Assembly: GCA_963659365.1 (NCBI GenBank)
Contig: CAVKTI010000043.1
Location: 1-21,760, forward strand
Origin: W0P28-013 sp963659365
Lineage (GTDB): Bacteria > Bacteroidota > Bacteroidia > Bacteroidales > Paludibacteraceae
Length of the DNA: 21,760 nucleotides
Reading direction: 5' to 3'
The position numbers and the translations under genes are program-made. The notes beneath the pieces were generated by a model. The model worked only from the letters and a program-made list of their open reading frames with translations. It was not told the origin of the DNA and did not search any database. Positions 1-6,486 of this stretch are shown here, in pieces; positions within the stretch are counted from its first letter, which is position 1; the number at the start of each line of letters is the position of its first letter.

Positions 1-167
1 ACCCCCACTTGCGTGGGTACTCCCCCTATCTGCTGGCGCAGCAGGGGGAGAGAATAGGACGACAGAAAGCCAGCAAGGTAACACGCCAAACCACCACCAA
101 TGCGATTCTGTCCCCCTGCTTGGAGCGATAGCGAAAAGATAGGGGGACGAGCGCAGCGGAGGGGGTT
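1..167 (+). repeat. Multi-hairpin intergenic repeat, divergent copy R1
   Basis: GC-rich element made of successive hairpins: CCCAC/GTGGG near position 3, a CTCCCCCT...AGGGGGAG stem, a GTCCCCCT...AGGGGGAC stem, and an end reading GCGGAGGGGGTT. It has the same order of parts as the copy at 268-408 but longer loops and many substitutions. It touches the window edge, so its left end is not known. It is non-coding by appearance. Confidence 0.7.
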
Positions 168-227
168 GAGAACCAATAAATAATGAAAAATGAACAATGA
201 ATAATTATTTAGGCGTTTCGGAATGCA

Positions 228-440
228 AAAATTCATAATTCTAAATTCTTAACTCTTAATTGAACAAAACCCCTCCCCTGCTTACGCAGGTACTCCCCTT
301 GAAAAGGGGAGAGGACTGTACCAACTTGGGTACGAGCCGAACCAACAACGGTGCGAACCTGTCCCCTTTGCAAGGGGACGAGAAAAACGGCAGTTTTTCG
401 GGTGGGTTGAACCAATTTTGAATTAAGAATTATGAATTTT
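228..440. repeat. Composite element: 15 bp perfect inverted repeats around R2
   Basis: AAAATTCATAATTCT at 228-242 and its exact reverse complement at 426-440 flank the multi-hairpin repeat R2. The whole forms a 213 bp unit with AT-rich outer arms and a GC-rich core, like a non-autonomous (MITE-type) element. A related AT-rich arm at about 5066-5125 lies beside another repeat copy (R3) that has the opposite orientation. Confidence 0.55.
268..408 (+). repeat. Multi-hairpin intergenic repeat R2
   Basis: Begins AACCCCTCCCC and ends GGGTGGGTT, giving imperfect terminal inverted repeats. Inside are CTGC/GCAG, CTCCCCTT-GAA-AAGGGGAG, a central CCAACTTGG region and GTCCCCTT-TGC-AAGGGGAC. Same family, opposite orientation, at 5131-5242 and 8903-9024; a half copy in this orientation is at 20117-20159. 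Confidence 0.75.
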
Positions 441-542
441 GGCGGCATTGTTGGCGCGTGGCCTTTTCCCCTTTCGGGGGAAACGGGAAAGGGGGCCATA
501 ACTCTGAAACCTGAAACTTGAAACAGCGCGCAGCGCAAAAAA

Positions 543-566
543 CTTAGAAACTTAGAAACTTAGAAA
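543..566 (+). repeat. Tandem 8-mer CTTAGAAA x3
   Basis: Three perfect head-to-tail copies of CTTAGAAA, ending 16 bases before the ATG at 583. The same word occurs singly near 4418 and 10344, always in spacers. Confidence 0.8.
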
Positions 567-582
567 CAACCAAACTTTTTTT

Positions 583-1284
583 ATGAAAAAATCAGCACTA
601 TTTTTGGCACTGACGCTGTTGAGTGCCACGCCAGCACTGGCGACAGACAACTTGATAAGCAACGGCGATTTTGAGAGCGCCACAACGAGTAGTTCTATCT
701 TCGGGACGACTGTGGTATTCGAGGATTGGGAGTGGGGTGGAATCGGCACATTGGCCATAGAAACCACCGATGTGTATAGCGGCACACAAGCACTGAAAGT
801 GAACAAACCAACACTAAACGAAACGCCGCTGTCGCAAGATGTGAATTTCTGGGAAATGGACGACCAACCCGGTCAGGAGTACGAACTTACCATTCACTAC
901 AAGACCATTGAAGCCAACGAAGGCGATATTACATTGGCCAGTAAGTGGAATTTCAAAAGCCAAGACTACCCAGAGCACGACACCGACAAATTGAACCAAG
1001 TATTGCCGTTGAGCAGCGACAAGTGGAACGAGATTAAGGTGAAGACCACACTGCCCGAAGGCGGCACAAAACTGTATGTGTGCGTAAAGGTAAAAAAGAA
1101 CGCAGTGGTGCTTTTCGACGACTTTTCGCTGGTACGCGTGAGTGCAGTACCTACGGCATTACCGAGCAACAGTGCCACGCCATCGGTGCAGGTGCAAAAG
1201 GTGTTGCACAATGGGCAAATCTACATTGTGCGCGACGGCAAAATCTACACCCTCGCTGGCACCGAAGTGAAAGAGATGCGTTAA
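583..1284 (+). CDS. Secreted protein with CBM-like jelly-roll domain
   Basis: A 233-residue exported protein of unknown exact role. Residues 1-20 are a signal peptide (MKK, hydrophobic stretch, ALA cleavage). Residues 24-185 begin NLISNGDFE and end LFDDFSLV, the pattern of a CBM4/9-type carbohydrate-binding jelly roll. After a Ser/Pro/Thr-rich linker (186-204), a short tail (205-230, VLHNGQIYIVRDGKIY) resembles the short C-terminal tails common on Bacteroidales exported proteins. No catalytic domain is present, so binding or adhesion is the reasonable inference; the ligand cannot be read from sequence. The gene is 15 bases upstream of the larger secreted protein at 1300 and probably co-transcribed with it. 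The start is the only ATG giving a signal peptide, with an A/T-rich leader and no Shine-Dalgarno, as is usual in this phylum. Confidence 0.8.
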   Translation: MKKSALFLALTLLSATPALATDNLISNGDFESATTSSSIFGTTVVFEDWEWGGIGTLAIETTDVYSGTQALKVNKPTLNETPLSQDVNFWEMDDQPGQEYELTIHYKTIEANEGDITLASKWNFKSQDYPEHDTDKLNQVLPLSSDKWNEIKVKTTLPEGGTKLYVCVKVKKNAVVLFDDFSLVRVSAVPTALPSNSATPSVQVQKVLHNGQIYIVRDGKIYTLAGTEVKEMR

Positions 1285-1299
1285 AAAAATTCCAAAACG

Positions 1300-3120
1300 A
1301 TGAAGAAAATTCTGCTTTTAGTGGCGTTGGTGGCGGTGTTGGTGCCGTGCCATGCCGAAGGTGATGACGATGCTACAAAGCCTGCATTCAGCGTAACGCC
1401 CACCACCACGCGCGACACGCTGGTGCAACTTGGCCAAGAGGCGTTGATAACCACATTTACCATTGTGCAACAAAATCTGACACAGTCCGTAGTGCTTGAT
1501 ATTCGTGGCGCAAATCGGGCTATGTGGCGGTTGGAAAAGACGGAAGTTACCACCTCGGGCGAGACGGTGAATCTGTGGTACAAACCCACCGCCGCTGGCA
1601 AACACACAGGGCAGGTGGTGTTCGAGAGCGCAGAGGCACTCAGCAGTTTCACCTCGGTGTCGCTGACTGGCTACTGCGTCGATCCAGCCAACCCGCCAAC
1701 GATTACGCTGACACCCAGCACATTGCCGCAGTTCACAACCACAGTAGGCGTCGAAGTGCGCGACACCATCTACCTATCGAGCGCAAACTGCATCGACTAT
1801 GTCTATGCAAGCATTGCGCCTGCTGGCACTGGTTTTATTCTCGGGCGCAGTATGCTGCTCAAAGAGAACGACAAGACGGCGATTCCTGTCTATTTTCAGC
1901 CATCGACAGCGGGCAACTACTCGGCAGAGATAACCTTCAAAACGCTTGGCGGCGAAACGAAAACCGTAACAGTGAGTGGTGTCGCCACCGAAACCAGCCC
2001 CGATGCGCGCGACTGGGCGACGGCGTTCGACTGGACAACCGCCAATCCGCTGGCACTGCTGCGCGAAGATTTCGAAGAAATTGGCGACAGCAACCACAAC
2101 AAAACTCTGAAACTCGACCGTTGGCAAAATGTGGTGCTGGCTGGCACGCGCCCATGGTGGGGCTATATCGAACGCGATGTGCCGCTGGTGGGCAACATCA
2201 AAGAACGCTGCGCCAAAATCACTGGATTCCTGTCGGATTTGACGAGTACAGACTCTGTTGTGGCGTGGCTTGTAACGCCGCCGTTGGACTACAAAAACGC
2301 TGTTAATCAGATATTTACATTCCGTGTGCGCGGCGATTATATGTTCGAGAACCACACCACGCAGTTCGACCTCTACTACATCGATACCATTGCGGGCAAA
2401 GATGTTTTCAAGCAGAAAATCGATGTGGGCATTCCCACCATCAGCGACCAAAACGGCGAGTGGTTCGAGTTTCATGTCGATTTGACGGGGCAAGAAACCG
2501 TTGCCGACACATTCTTCATGGCGTTCCGCTACGCCGGCTTGCACGGCAATAGCAACAGCGTAACCTACTACATCGACGATGTGTCGTGGGGGCGTCCCGA
2601 TATTCCTGTGATTTCGACCGATTCGACCACGCTGACGATGGTTGCGCCGCTGAATACGCCTGTTACTTCGGCAGCGGTTACCGTAACGGCCAAAAATCTG
2701 GACGAGGCGATTGCGCTGAAAATAGGCGGCAACAACGCCAGCAAGTTCAAACTCTCGACCAGCACGCTCGAAGCCACTGGCGGCACATTCACCGTAACTT
2801 TCGAGTCGGACAAAGAGGGCGTACACGAGGCGTACATCAAACTGTCGTCGCGCGGAGCAGCCGACAAATATCTGCCGATGGCGGTGTTGGCCAAAAACTC
2901 CACTGGATTGAGTGCCACGCTCGCCGAAAATGTGTTTGTGTGGGCCGCCGATGCCACGCTGCACCTGCAAGCCAATGCGCCGCACCAAGTGGCCATCTAC
3001 ACCACCGACGGTCGCTGCATTTGGCACGCCACTACTGCCACCGCCACTGTGCCGCTGCCAGCCAATGGGCACTACATCGTGTCTATCGATGGGCAGACGC
3101 TGAAAATGACGGTGCGCTAA
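1300..3120 (+). CDS. Large secreted protein, choice-of-anchor J and Ig-like domains, T9SS-type tail
   Basis: A 606-residue exported protein. Residues 1-19 are a signal peptide. Three beta-rich Ig-like segments lie at about 30-127, 133-229 and 436-532. Between them, 255-431 matches the choice-of-anchor J / cleaved-adhesin jelly roll: EDFEE near its start, W-rich strands, a VTPPLDY strand and a YYIDDVSW end. The last 60 residues, including VAIYTTDGRCIWH, LPANGHYIVSIDGQ and a terminal MTVR, fit a type A C-terminal sorting domain for type IX secretion. By family, such proteins are carried across the outer membrane and anchored to the surface or released. Substrate is unknown; an adhesin or scaffold role is inferred because no catalytic motif is visible. 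It is the second gene of an operon with 583-1284, and a hairpin follows at 3143. Confidence 0.8.
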   Translation: MKKILLLVALVAVLVPCHAEGDDDATKPAFSVTPTTTRDTLVQLGQEALITTFTIVQQNLTQSVVLDIRGANRAMWRLEKTEVTTSGETVNLWYKPTAAGKHTGQVVFESAEALSSFTSVSLTGYCVDPANPPTITLTPSTLPQFTTTVGVEVRDTIYLSSANCIDYVYASIAPAGTGFILGRSMLLKENDKTAIPVYFQPSTAGNYSAEITFKTLGGETKTVTVSGVATETSPDARDWATAFDWTTANPLALLREDFEEIGDSNHNKTLKLDRWQNVVLAGTRPWWGYIERDVPLVGNIKERCAKITGFLSDLTSTDSVVAWLVTPPLDYKNAVNQIFTFRVRGDYMFENHTTQFDLYYIDTIAGKDVFKQKIDVGIPTISDQNGEWFEFHVDLTGQETVADTFFMAFRYAGLHGNSNSVTYYIDDVSWGRPDIPVISTDSTTLTMVAPLNTPVTSAAVTVTAKNLDEAIALKIGGNNASKFKLSTSTLEATGGTFTVTFESDKEGVHEAYIKLSSRGAADKYLPMAVLAKNSTGLSATLAENVFVWAADATLHLQANAPHQVAIYTTDGRCIWHATTATATVPLPANGHYIVSIDGQTLKMTVR

Positions 3121-3142
3121 AAATTGCCACTGCAACAACAAC

Positions 3143-3170
3143 GAGCGGAGCGACTTCGGTTGCTCCGTTT
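3143..3170 (+). terminator. UUCG-capped terminator hairpin after the secreted-protein operon
   Basis: The stem CGGAGCGAC (3146-3154) pairs with GTTGCTCCG (3159-3167) around a TTCG tetraloop, extended by weak pairs to 3143/3170 and followed by only three T residues. The strong stem and stable loop argue for a terminator; the short T-run limits confidence. Confidence 0.6.
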
Positions 3171-3198
3171 GTCATATCACGATTTTTGCATAATTTTG
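3168..3198 (+). promoter_or_regulatory. Bacteroidota-type promoter for 3221
   Basis: TTTG at 3168-3171 and TAATTTTG at 3191-3198 are separated by exactly 19 bases, matching the TTTG/TAnnTTTG (-33/-7) consensus of the primary sigma factor in this phylum. Transcription would begin near 3205, leaving a leader of about 16 bases before the ATG at 3221. The -33 box is the base of the preceding terminator stem. Confidence 0.7.
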
Positions 3199-3220
3199 CA
3201 AAACAGTTGGAACGCACGCC

Positions 3221-4210
3221 ATGCAATTTCTGAAACGCCTATACACGCCCACTCTTTTGCAGCGAATCGCCTTTGTGGCTGCTGCTGCGCTGCTTTGGTT
3301 TCTGCCCGACTTTTTCGGACTGCCGCTCCCAAATGCGCACTACGATTTCACATTTTTGAACCATTTTGTCTGGTTCTCGTTACCTGCCTTTTGGGCGCAT
3401 TTTGTGCAGTTTTGGGTGCTGATTGCGCTCGCCATTTGGCTCGAAACCATTTGCGACCGCTATCGTGTGCTGAATGTGCGCAGCAGTATGCTTTTTCTGC
3501 TGTTGCCGCTGTTGGCTGCGTGCAGCATTCATCTGCAATTTTTCGATGCTTCGACTGTGGCGTTTGCGCTCACCATCTATGCCGTGGCGCAGTTGCTCTC
3601 GATGTATAACGAGAAGCGCGAATGTGTGGGCGAATCGTTCAAAATCGGGCTAGCCTTGACTTGCGCCGCCGCCTTCGACCGCGCCTATATCTGGCTGGTG
3701 CTAGTACTGATTGTCGGCATGATTATTTTCAGCACGCTGTCGCTGCGCACGCTCTGCACCTTTGTTGTGGGGCTGCTGATGCCTGTGCTGCTGCTGGTCG
3801 AGTGTTTTTTGCTGGCCGATGCGTGGCCCACGCTTGTGCAGGCTTTGACCGCACCGCTCTTTATCGATGCCATCAGATGGCCGTCGTTTGCGTGGTCGGA
3901 ATGGGGGCTAATAACGGTGTTGGTCGGCACTACGGTGATTGCCGTGGGCAACTATGTCGCGTCGAACACCATCTACAGCCTGAATGTGCGCCTCAACTAC
4001 ACTTTTTACTGCATCGCCTTGGTGCTGACGCTGCTTTTGGCGGCACTCATCGGCTGGTACGGCCCACGACTGCTGCTGCCGTTGCTCTTTTCTACGCTCA
4101 TCCTCAGTTTCTACTTCACCAACAACCACAGCCGCGCCGCCCACATCATCTTCATCGCCCTAATTGCCTGCTGCTCCATCTGCCGCATCGTAGCACTGTT
4201 GGGAATTTAG
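3221..4210 (+). CDS. Multi-pass inner-membrane protein, DUF6427-like
   Basis: A 329-residue integral membrane protein with roughly ten hydrophobic segments and no large soluble domain. Layout and composition resemble the DUF6427 membrane family of Bacteroidota: an early LLWFLPDFFG helix, a mid-protein FDRAYIWLVLVLIVGMIIF helix with a charged lead-in, and a following helix with a proline (LLMPVLLL). I cannot assign a biochemical role, and the family has none that I know of. It has its own promoter (3168-3198) and a short leader, so it is probably a transcription unit separate from the secreted proteins upstream. A repeat-filled spacer separates it from the DedA-like gene. Family assignment is tentative; that it is a real membrane-protein gene is clear from its codon use and hydrophobicity. 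Confidence 0.6.
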   Translation: MQFLKRLYTPTLLQRIAFVAAAALLWFLPDFFGLPLPNAHYDFTFLNHFVWFSLPAFWAHFVQFWVLIALAIWLETICDRYRVLNVRSSMLFLLLPLLAACSIHLQFFDASTVAFALTIYAVAQLLSMYNEKRECVGESFKIGLALTCAAAFDRAYIWLVLVLIVGMIIFSTLSLRTLCTFVVGLLMPVLLLVECFLLADAWPTLVQALTAPLFIDAIRWPSFAWSEWGLITVLVGTTVIAVGNYVASNTIYSLNVRLNYTFYCIALVLTLLLAALIGWYGPRLLLPLLFSTLILSFYFTNNHSRAAHIIFIALIACCSICRIVALLGI

Positions 4211-4264
4211 CAATTGACAATTGATAATTGACAATGATAGTAGCAAGTAGCAAGTCGCAAGACG

Positions 4265-4510
4265 AATGAGGAGTTAGGAATTAGGAGTGAGGAGTGATGC
4301 GGCGAAGCCGCAATTTCAAAATTTCAGATTTCAAATTGTAGGGACGCACCGAGTGCGTCCGAGAAAAATGAATAATAATTGCGGCAATCTGGCTACCGAA
4401 AACACTTGAAACCAGAAACTTAGAAACATAGAAACTTGCGCGAAGCGCAATCTGAAATTGCGGCTTTGCCGCACCACTTCTAACTGCTAACTACTCACTA
4501 CTCACTTTCC
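4265..4510. repeat. Inverted pair of GGAGTG-TGCGGC-hairpin repeats
   Basis: The left arm (about 4265-4325: GAGGAGTTAGGA-type words, GTGAGGAGTG, then TGCGGCGAAGCCGCAATTTC) recurs in reverse complement as the right arm (about 4451-4510: GAAATTGCGGC...GCCGCACCACTTC, then CTAACT/CTCACT words). A third copy, in left-arm orientation, is at 10151-10190. The arms bracket the GGACGCAC hairpin at 4342. Confidence 0.6.
4342..4360 (+). repeat. GGACGCAC hairpin repeat, copy H1
   Basis: GGACGCAC-CGA-GTGCGTCC, an 8 bp perfect stem with a 3-base loop, preceded by TGTAG. Identical copies are at 8819-8837 and 14776-14794; a variant is at 16962-16981. All are in spacers. Confidence 0.85.
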
Positions 4511-4513
4511 CAA

Positions 4514-4954
4514 ATGCTTGAATGGGCGCAATATGGCTATGTGGGGCTGTTTTTGGCCTCGTTGCTGTCGGCCACTGTGCTGCCGTTCAGTTCCGAAGCA
4601 CTGTTTTCGGCGTTGGTGTTTGGCGGTCTCGATGCGTGGTGGTGCGTGGCAGTGGCTACGCTAGGCAACTGGCTCGGCGGACTCACCTGTTACTGGCTCG
4701 GTCATCTCGGCAAAATAGAGTGGATTGAGAAGTGGCTGCGTGTGAGCCGCGCCAAGATGGAACAGCACACGCAATGGTTTCACAAGCACGGCGAATGGAT
4801 TGCGTTTTTCTCGTTCCTGCCCTTTGTCGGCGATGTGCTGGCGGTAACCGCAGGCTTCATGCGTTGCCGCTTTTGGAGCACCGCCCTGTTCATTCTCGCT
4901 GGCAAATTCCTGCGCTACCTTGTCTGGATGTACATCAACAACTTGTGGATGTGA
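4514..4954 (+). CDS. YqaA/DedA-family membrane protein
   Basis: A 146-residue protein, the usual length of the YqaA branch of the DedA/SNARE-associated (VTT) superfamily (E. coli YqaA has about 142). Visible family features are an N-terminal helix followed by LPFSSEAL (23-30), the glycine-rich GNWLGGLTCYWLG (51-63), and FLPFVGDVLAVTAGFMR (101-117), where proline, aspartate and glycine residues form the re-entrant loop typical of the superfamily. DedA relatives act in membrane homeostasis, and some flip undecaprenyl phosphate or phospholipids; the YqaA branch itself is less well defined. The ATG lies directly after repeat sequence ending CACTTTCCCAA, with no recognisable promoter. The neighbours are unrelated, so context adds nothing. 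Confidence 0.85.
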   Translation: MLEWAQYGYVGLFLASLLSATVLPFSSEALFSALVFGGLDAWWCVAVATLGNWLGGLTCYWLGHLGKIEWIEKWLRVSRAKMEQHTQWFHKHGEWIAFFSFLPFVGDVLAVTAGFMRCRFWSTALFILAGKFLRYLVWMYINNLWM

Positions 4955-5355
4955 GATTGGTGCGTCTAAAAAGGTGAGAGGTTATAGTTTATAGAGCATA
5001 GAAGATAGAGCATAGAACATAGACTTTTTAATTATCTAATTTTCAATAATTTAATCAAATTTGGGCGGCGTTTTGAAGTGCGAAAAATTCATGATTCTAA
5101 ATTCAAAATTCTTAATTCTACATTGGAATTAACCCCCTCCGCTTCGCTCGTCCCCTTACAAAGGGGACAGGTTTGCGTCCAAGTTGGTTCAGTCCTCTCC
5201 CCTTTTCAAGGGGAGTACCTGCCGAATGGCAGGGGAGGGGTTAGAAAATTCATAACCAAATCAACAATTCAACACAAAAAAAAACTGCCCATAAGACCAT
5301 AAGCCTCACGAGCAGTGGAAATCTGTTCTACTTGCCACTGAATGGCAGTGCCGAG
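4955..5355. other. Repeat-filled spacer between convergent genes
   Basis: No gene. It holds CATAGA words (4991-5023), a 25-base stretch (5018-5042) exactly repeated at 20026-20050, an AT-rich arm related to the one at 211-266 (5066-5125), multi-hairpin repeat R3 (5131-5242), and AT-rich sequence to 5290. Short complementary segments near 5333-5347 (CCACTGAATGGCAGTG) could aid termination of the gene ending at 5356, but the stem is weak. Confidence 0.6.
5131..5242 (-). repeat. Multi-hairpin intergenic repeat R3
   Basis: Opposite orientation to R2: starts AACCCCCTCC, contains CGCTTCGCTCG, GTCCCCTT-ACA-AAGGGGAC, CCAAGTTGG, CTCCCCTT-TTC-AAGGGGAG and TGCCGAATGGCA, and ends GGAGGGGTT. At 112 bp it lacks about 30 bases found in the middle of R2. 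The loop change to ACA leaves the stem intact. Confidence 0.8.
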
Positions 5356-5772
5356 TTACTCTTTGTCTTTGAACTTGCGCGAGAGCACAACTTCGCCGCC
5401 ATCGCCGAGGCGCTTAACCTCTACAGTGCATTCGCTGATGTCGAAAAGAGCGCAATAATTGCTGTCGGCTTCGATTTCGTCCATCGCCTTATTGACGGCA
5501 GATTTTATCTTTTTGTCCATCTTTTTGCGCTTCCCATTCAGGGAGTAGGTCTTGCCGTCGTCGCCAACAGGAGAGGCAATCTCTCCCACAGCATCGCAAA
5601 TTTTCTTCTCTGCACCGCTGACTTTGTACGATGTGTAAGACCCCGTACTTGTACTCTCCGAAACGCCAATGGTATAGACTTGGTTGCCCGTTACATCGCT
5701 ATCGCAACTTGTAAACACACAAGCGCACAGAACCACGCAGCATACTGCTGCCATCGAAAAAATCTTTTTCAT
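5356..5772 (-). CDS. Small lipoprotein of unknown function
   Basis: A 138-residue protein with a type II signal peptide: MKKIFSMAAV start, a cysteine-rich hydrophobic stretch and the lipobox FTSC with Cys23 as probable lipid site, followed by DSD. The mature part is small, charged and lysine-rich (KRKKMDKKIKSAVNKAMDEIEAD), ending in VEVKRLGDGGEVVLSRKF. I do not recognise a family. It lies 32 bases downstream of the lipoprotein gene at 5805-6311 on the same strand, so the two probably form an operon. Its leader (TTAACCAAAAAC...AAAGATT before ATGAAAAA) is almost the same as that of its partner, suggesting shared translation control or an old duplication of the gene start; the mature proteins show no evident similarity. 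Confidence 0.7.
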   Translation of the reverse strand: MKKIFSMAAVCCVVLCACVFTSCDSDVTGNQVYTIGVSESTSTGSYTSYKVSGAEKKICDAVGEIASPVGDDGKTYSLNGKRKKMDKKIKSAVNKAMDEIEADSNYCALFDISECTVEVKRLGDGGEVVLSRKFKDKE

Positions 5773-5804
5773 AATCTTTTTTTGTTTTTGGTTAAATATT
5801 GTTT

Positions 5805-6311
5805 TTACTGAATTTTACCGTTTTTATCGACGGAGAATGTGAGCAGCACCTCTTCGCCATTTTCGCTGAAATAATCCTTCAAATTCGCGCCTTTGACTGT
5901 AAGTTCGCTGGCATTCTCTTGTTCTCCGAAGTTGATGATGCCACCATCTTTGTCGAGCGAGGTTATTTTTGCCGTCCAACTATAGCCCAAGTCGTACTCT
6001 TTGTCGGAGTCGGGCATCGCATCGCTGCGGAGTGCCTGTTTCAGCACTATTTTTCCTGTGAATGGGAACTCGGTGTAGTCTTCGGTGAGCGACACGCTGT
6101 GATCCGATTCGGTGAATTTCACCTCTTTTCCCGATGGGGTAACAATCGACACTTCGGCTACCGACAGAAGTTCTTTGCTAACATCGCAGGTAAACACGCC
6201 AGTGGCTTTCGCCAGTGCCCGATCCGACGAGTTTGTTGTTTCGTCGTCTTTGTCGCAAGCGGTCAGAACCAAAGCCGCTGCGGCCACGATAAATAGAAAT
6301 TGCTTTTTCAT
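5805..6311 (-). CDS. Lipoprotein with surface-export-like N-terminus
   Basis: A 168-residue protein with signal peptide MKKQFLFIVAAAALVLTAC; Cys19 in LTAC is the predicted lipid site. The residues after it, DKDDE, resemble the acidic lipoprotein export signal that directs Bacteroidota lipoproteins to the cell surface. The mature part is beta-rich, with SIVTPSGKEVKF, YTEFPFTGKIVLKQ and LLTFSVDKNGKI strands, suggesting a small sandwich fold; no known family is apparent. It is the upstream gene of a two-lipoprotein pair with 5356-5772. The start gives the signal peptide directly and follows an A-rich leader. I found no clear TTTG/TAnnTTTG promoter, although T-rich segments around 6340-6385 could hide a weak one. 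Function unknown. Confidence 0.75.
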   Translation of the reverse strand: MKKQFLFIVAAAALVLTACDKDDETTNSSDRALAKATGVFTCDVSKELLSVAEVSIVTPSGKEVKFTESDHSVSLTEDYTEFPFTGKIVLKQALRSDAMPDSDKEYDLGYSWTAKITSLDKDGGIINFGEQENASELTVKGANLKDYFSENGEEVLLTFSVDKNGKIQ

Positions 6312-6404
6312 AATCTTTCTTTTTTTTGGTTAATAACTACAAAAATTGTGCCAAAAAAAGTACAGATTTTTTCAAAAGTCGAAAAATTGCAACAAAAGAA
6401 ATGC

Positions 6405-6464
6405 AAAAAACGAGAGAACGCCCCTCAAAACGAGAGAACGCCCCTCAAAACGAGAGCCGTTCTC
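6405..6464 (-). terminator. Possible terminator built on a tandem 20 bp repeat
   Basis: CGAGAGAACGCCCCTCAAAA occurs twice head to tail (6411-6430, 6431-6450) followed by CGAGAGCCGTTCTC. On the minus strand GAGAACG (6464-6458) can pair with CGTTCTC in either repeat (6440-6434 or 6420-6414), and each is followed by TCGTTTT; the second has six T residues. It lies just past the GGGtGRT gene stop, so it could end that unit. Confidence 0.45.
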
Positions 6465-6486
6465 CTATTTCTTAATGGTGTGTGGC

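Larger units (their letters stand above)
1..582. other. Repeat-filled spacer upstream of 583
   Basis: No credible gene. It holds two copies of the multi-hairpin repeat (1-167 and 268-408), AT-rich words at 180-266, a CCCCCTTTC/GGGGGAAA-type G/C-rich hairpin around 465-497, GAAACCTGAAACTTGAAAC words at 507-525, and three tandem copies of the 8-mer CTTAGAAA at 543-566. Open frames here are translations of repeats. I do not see a TTTG/TAnnTTTG promoter for the gene at 583. Confidence 0.65.
4211..4513. other. Repeat-filled spacer between 3221-4210 and 4514-4954
   Basis: No gene. Contents in order: AATTGACAATTGATAATTGACAAT words (4211-4236), GTAGCAA words (4241-4258), hairpin TGCGGC-GAA-GCCGCA (4298-4312), ATTTCAAA words, the GGGACGCACC-type hairpin (4342-4360), GAAAC/TAGAAAC words (4405-4436), hairpin TTGCGC-GAA-GCGCAA (4436-4450) and hairpin TGCGGC-TTT-GCCGCA (4459-4473). 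The two TGCGGC hairpins with their flanks are inverted copies of each other. Confidence 0.7.

Noticed and set aside
1..440. CRISPR array
   Set aside because: Repeats are few, unequal in length, in both orientations and without uniform spacers, and no cas gene is present.
233..538. 101-codon minus-strand frame containing VPLQRGQV and SPFQGEYL
   Set aside because: These peptides are translations of the multi-hairpin repeat; the same peptides appear from R3 (5078-5302) and R5, so the frames are repeat artefacts.
1774..3141. 455-codon minus-strand open frame
   Set aside because: Antisense shadow of the secreted protein at 1300-3120, arginine- and histidine-rich with no domain pattern.
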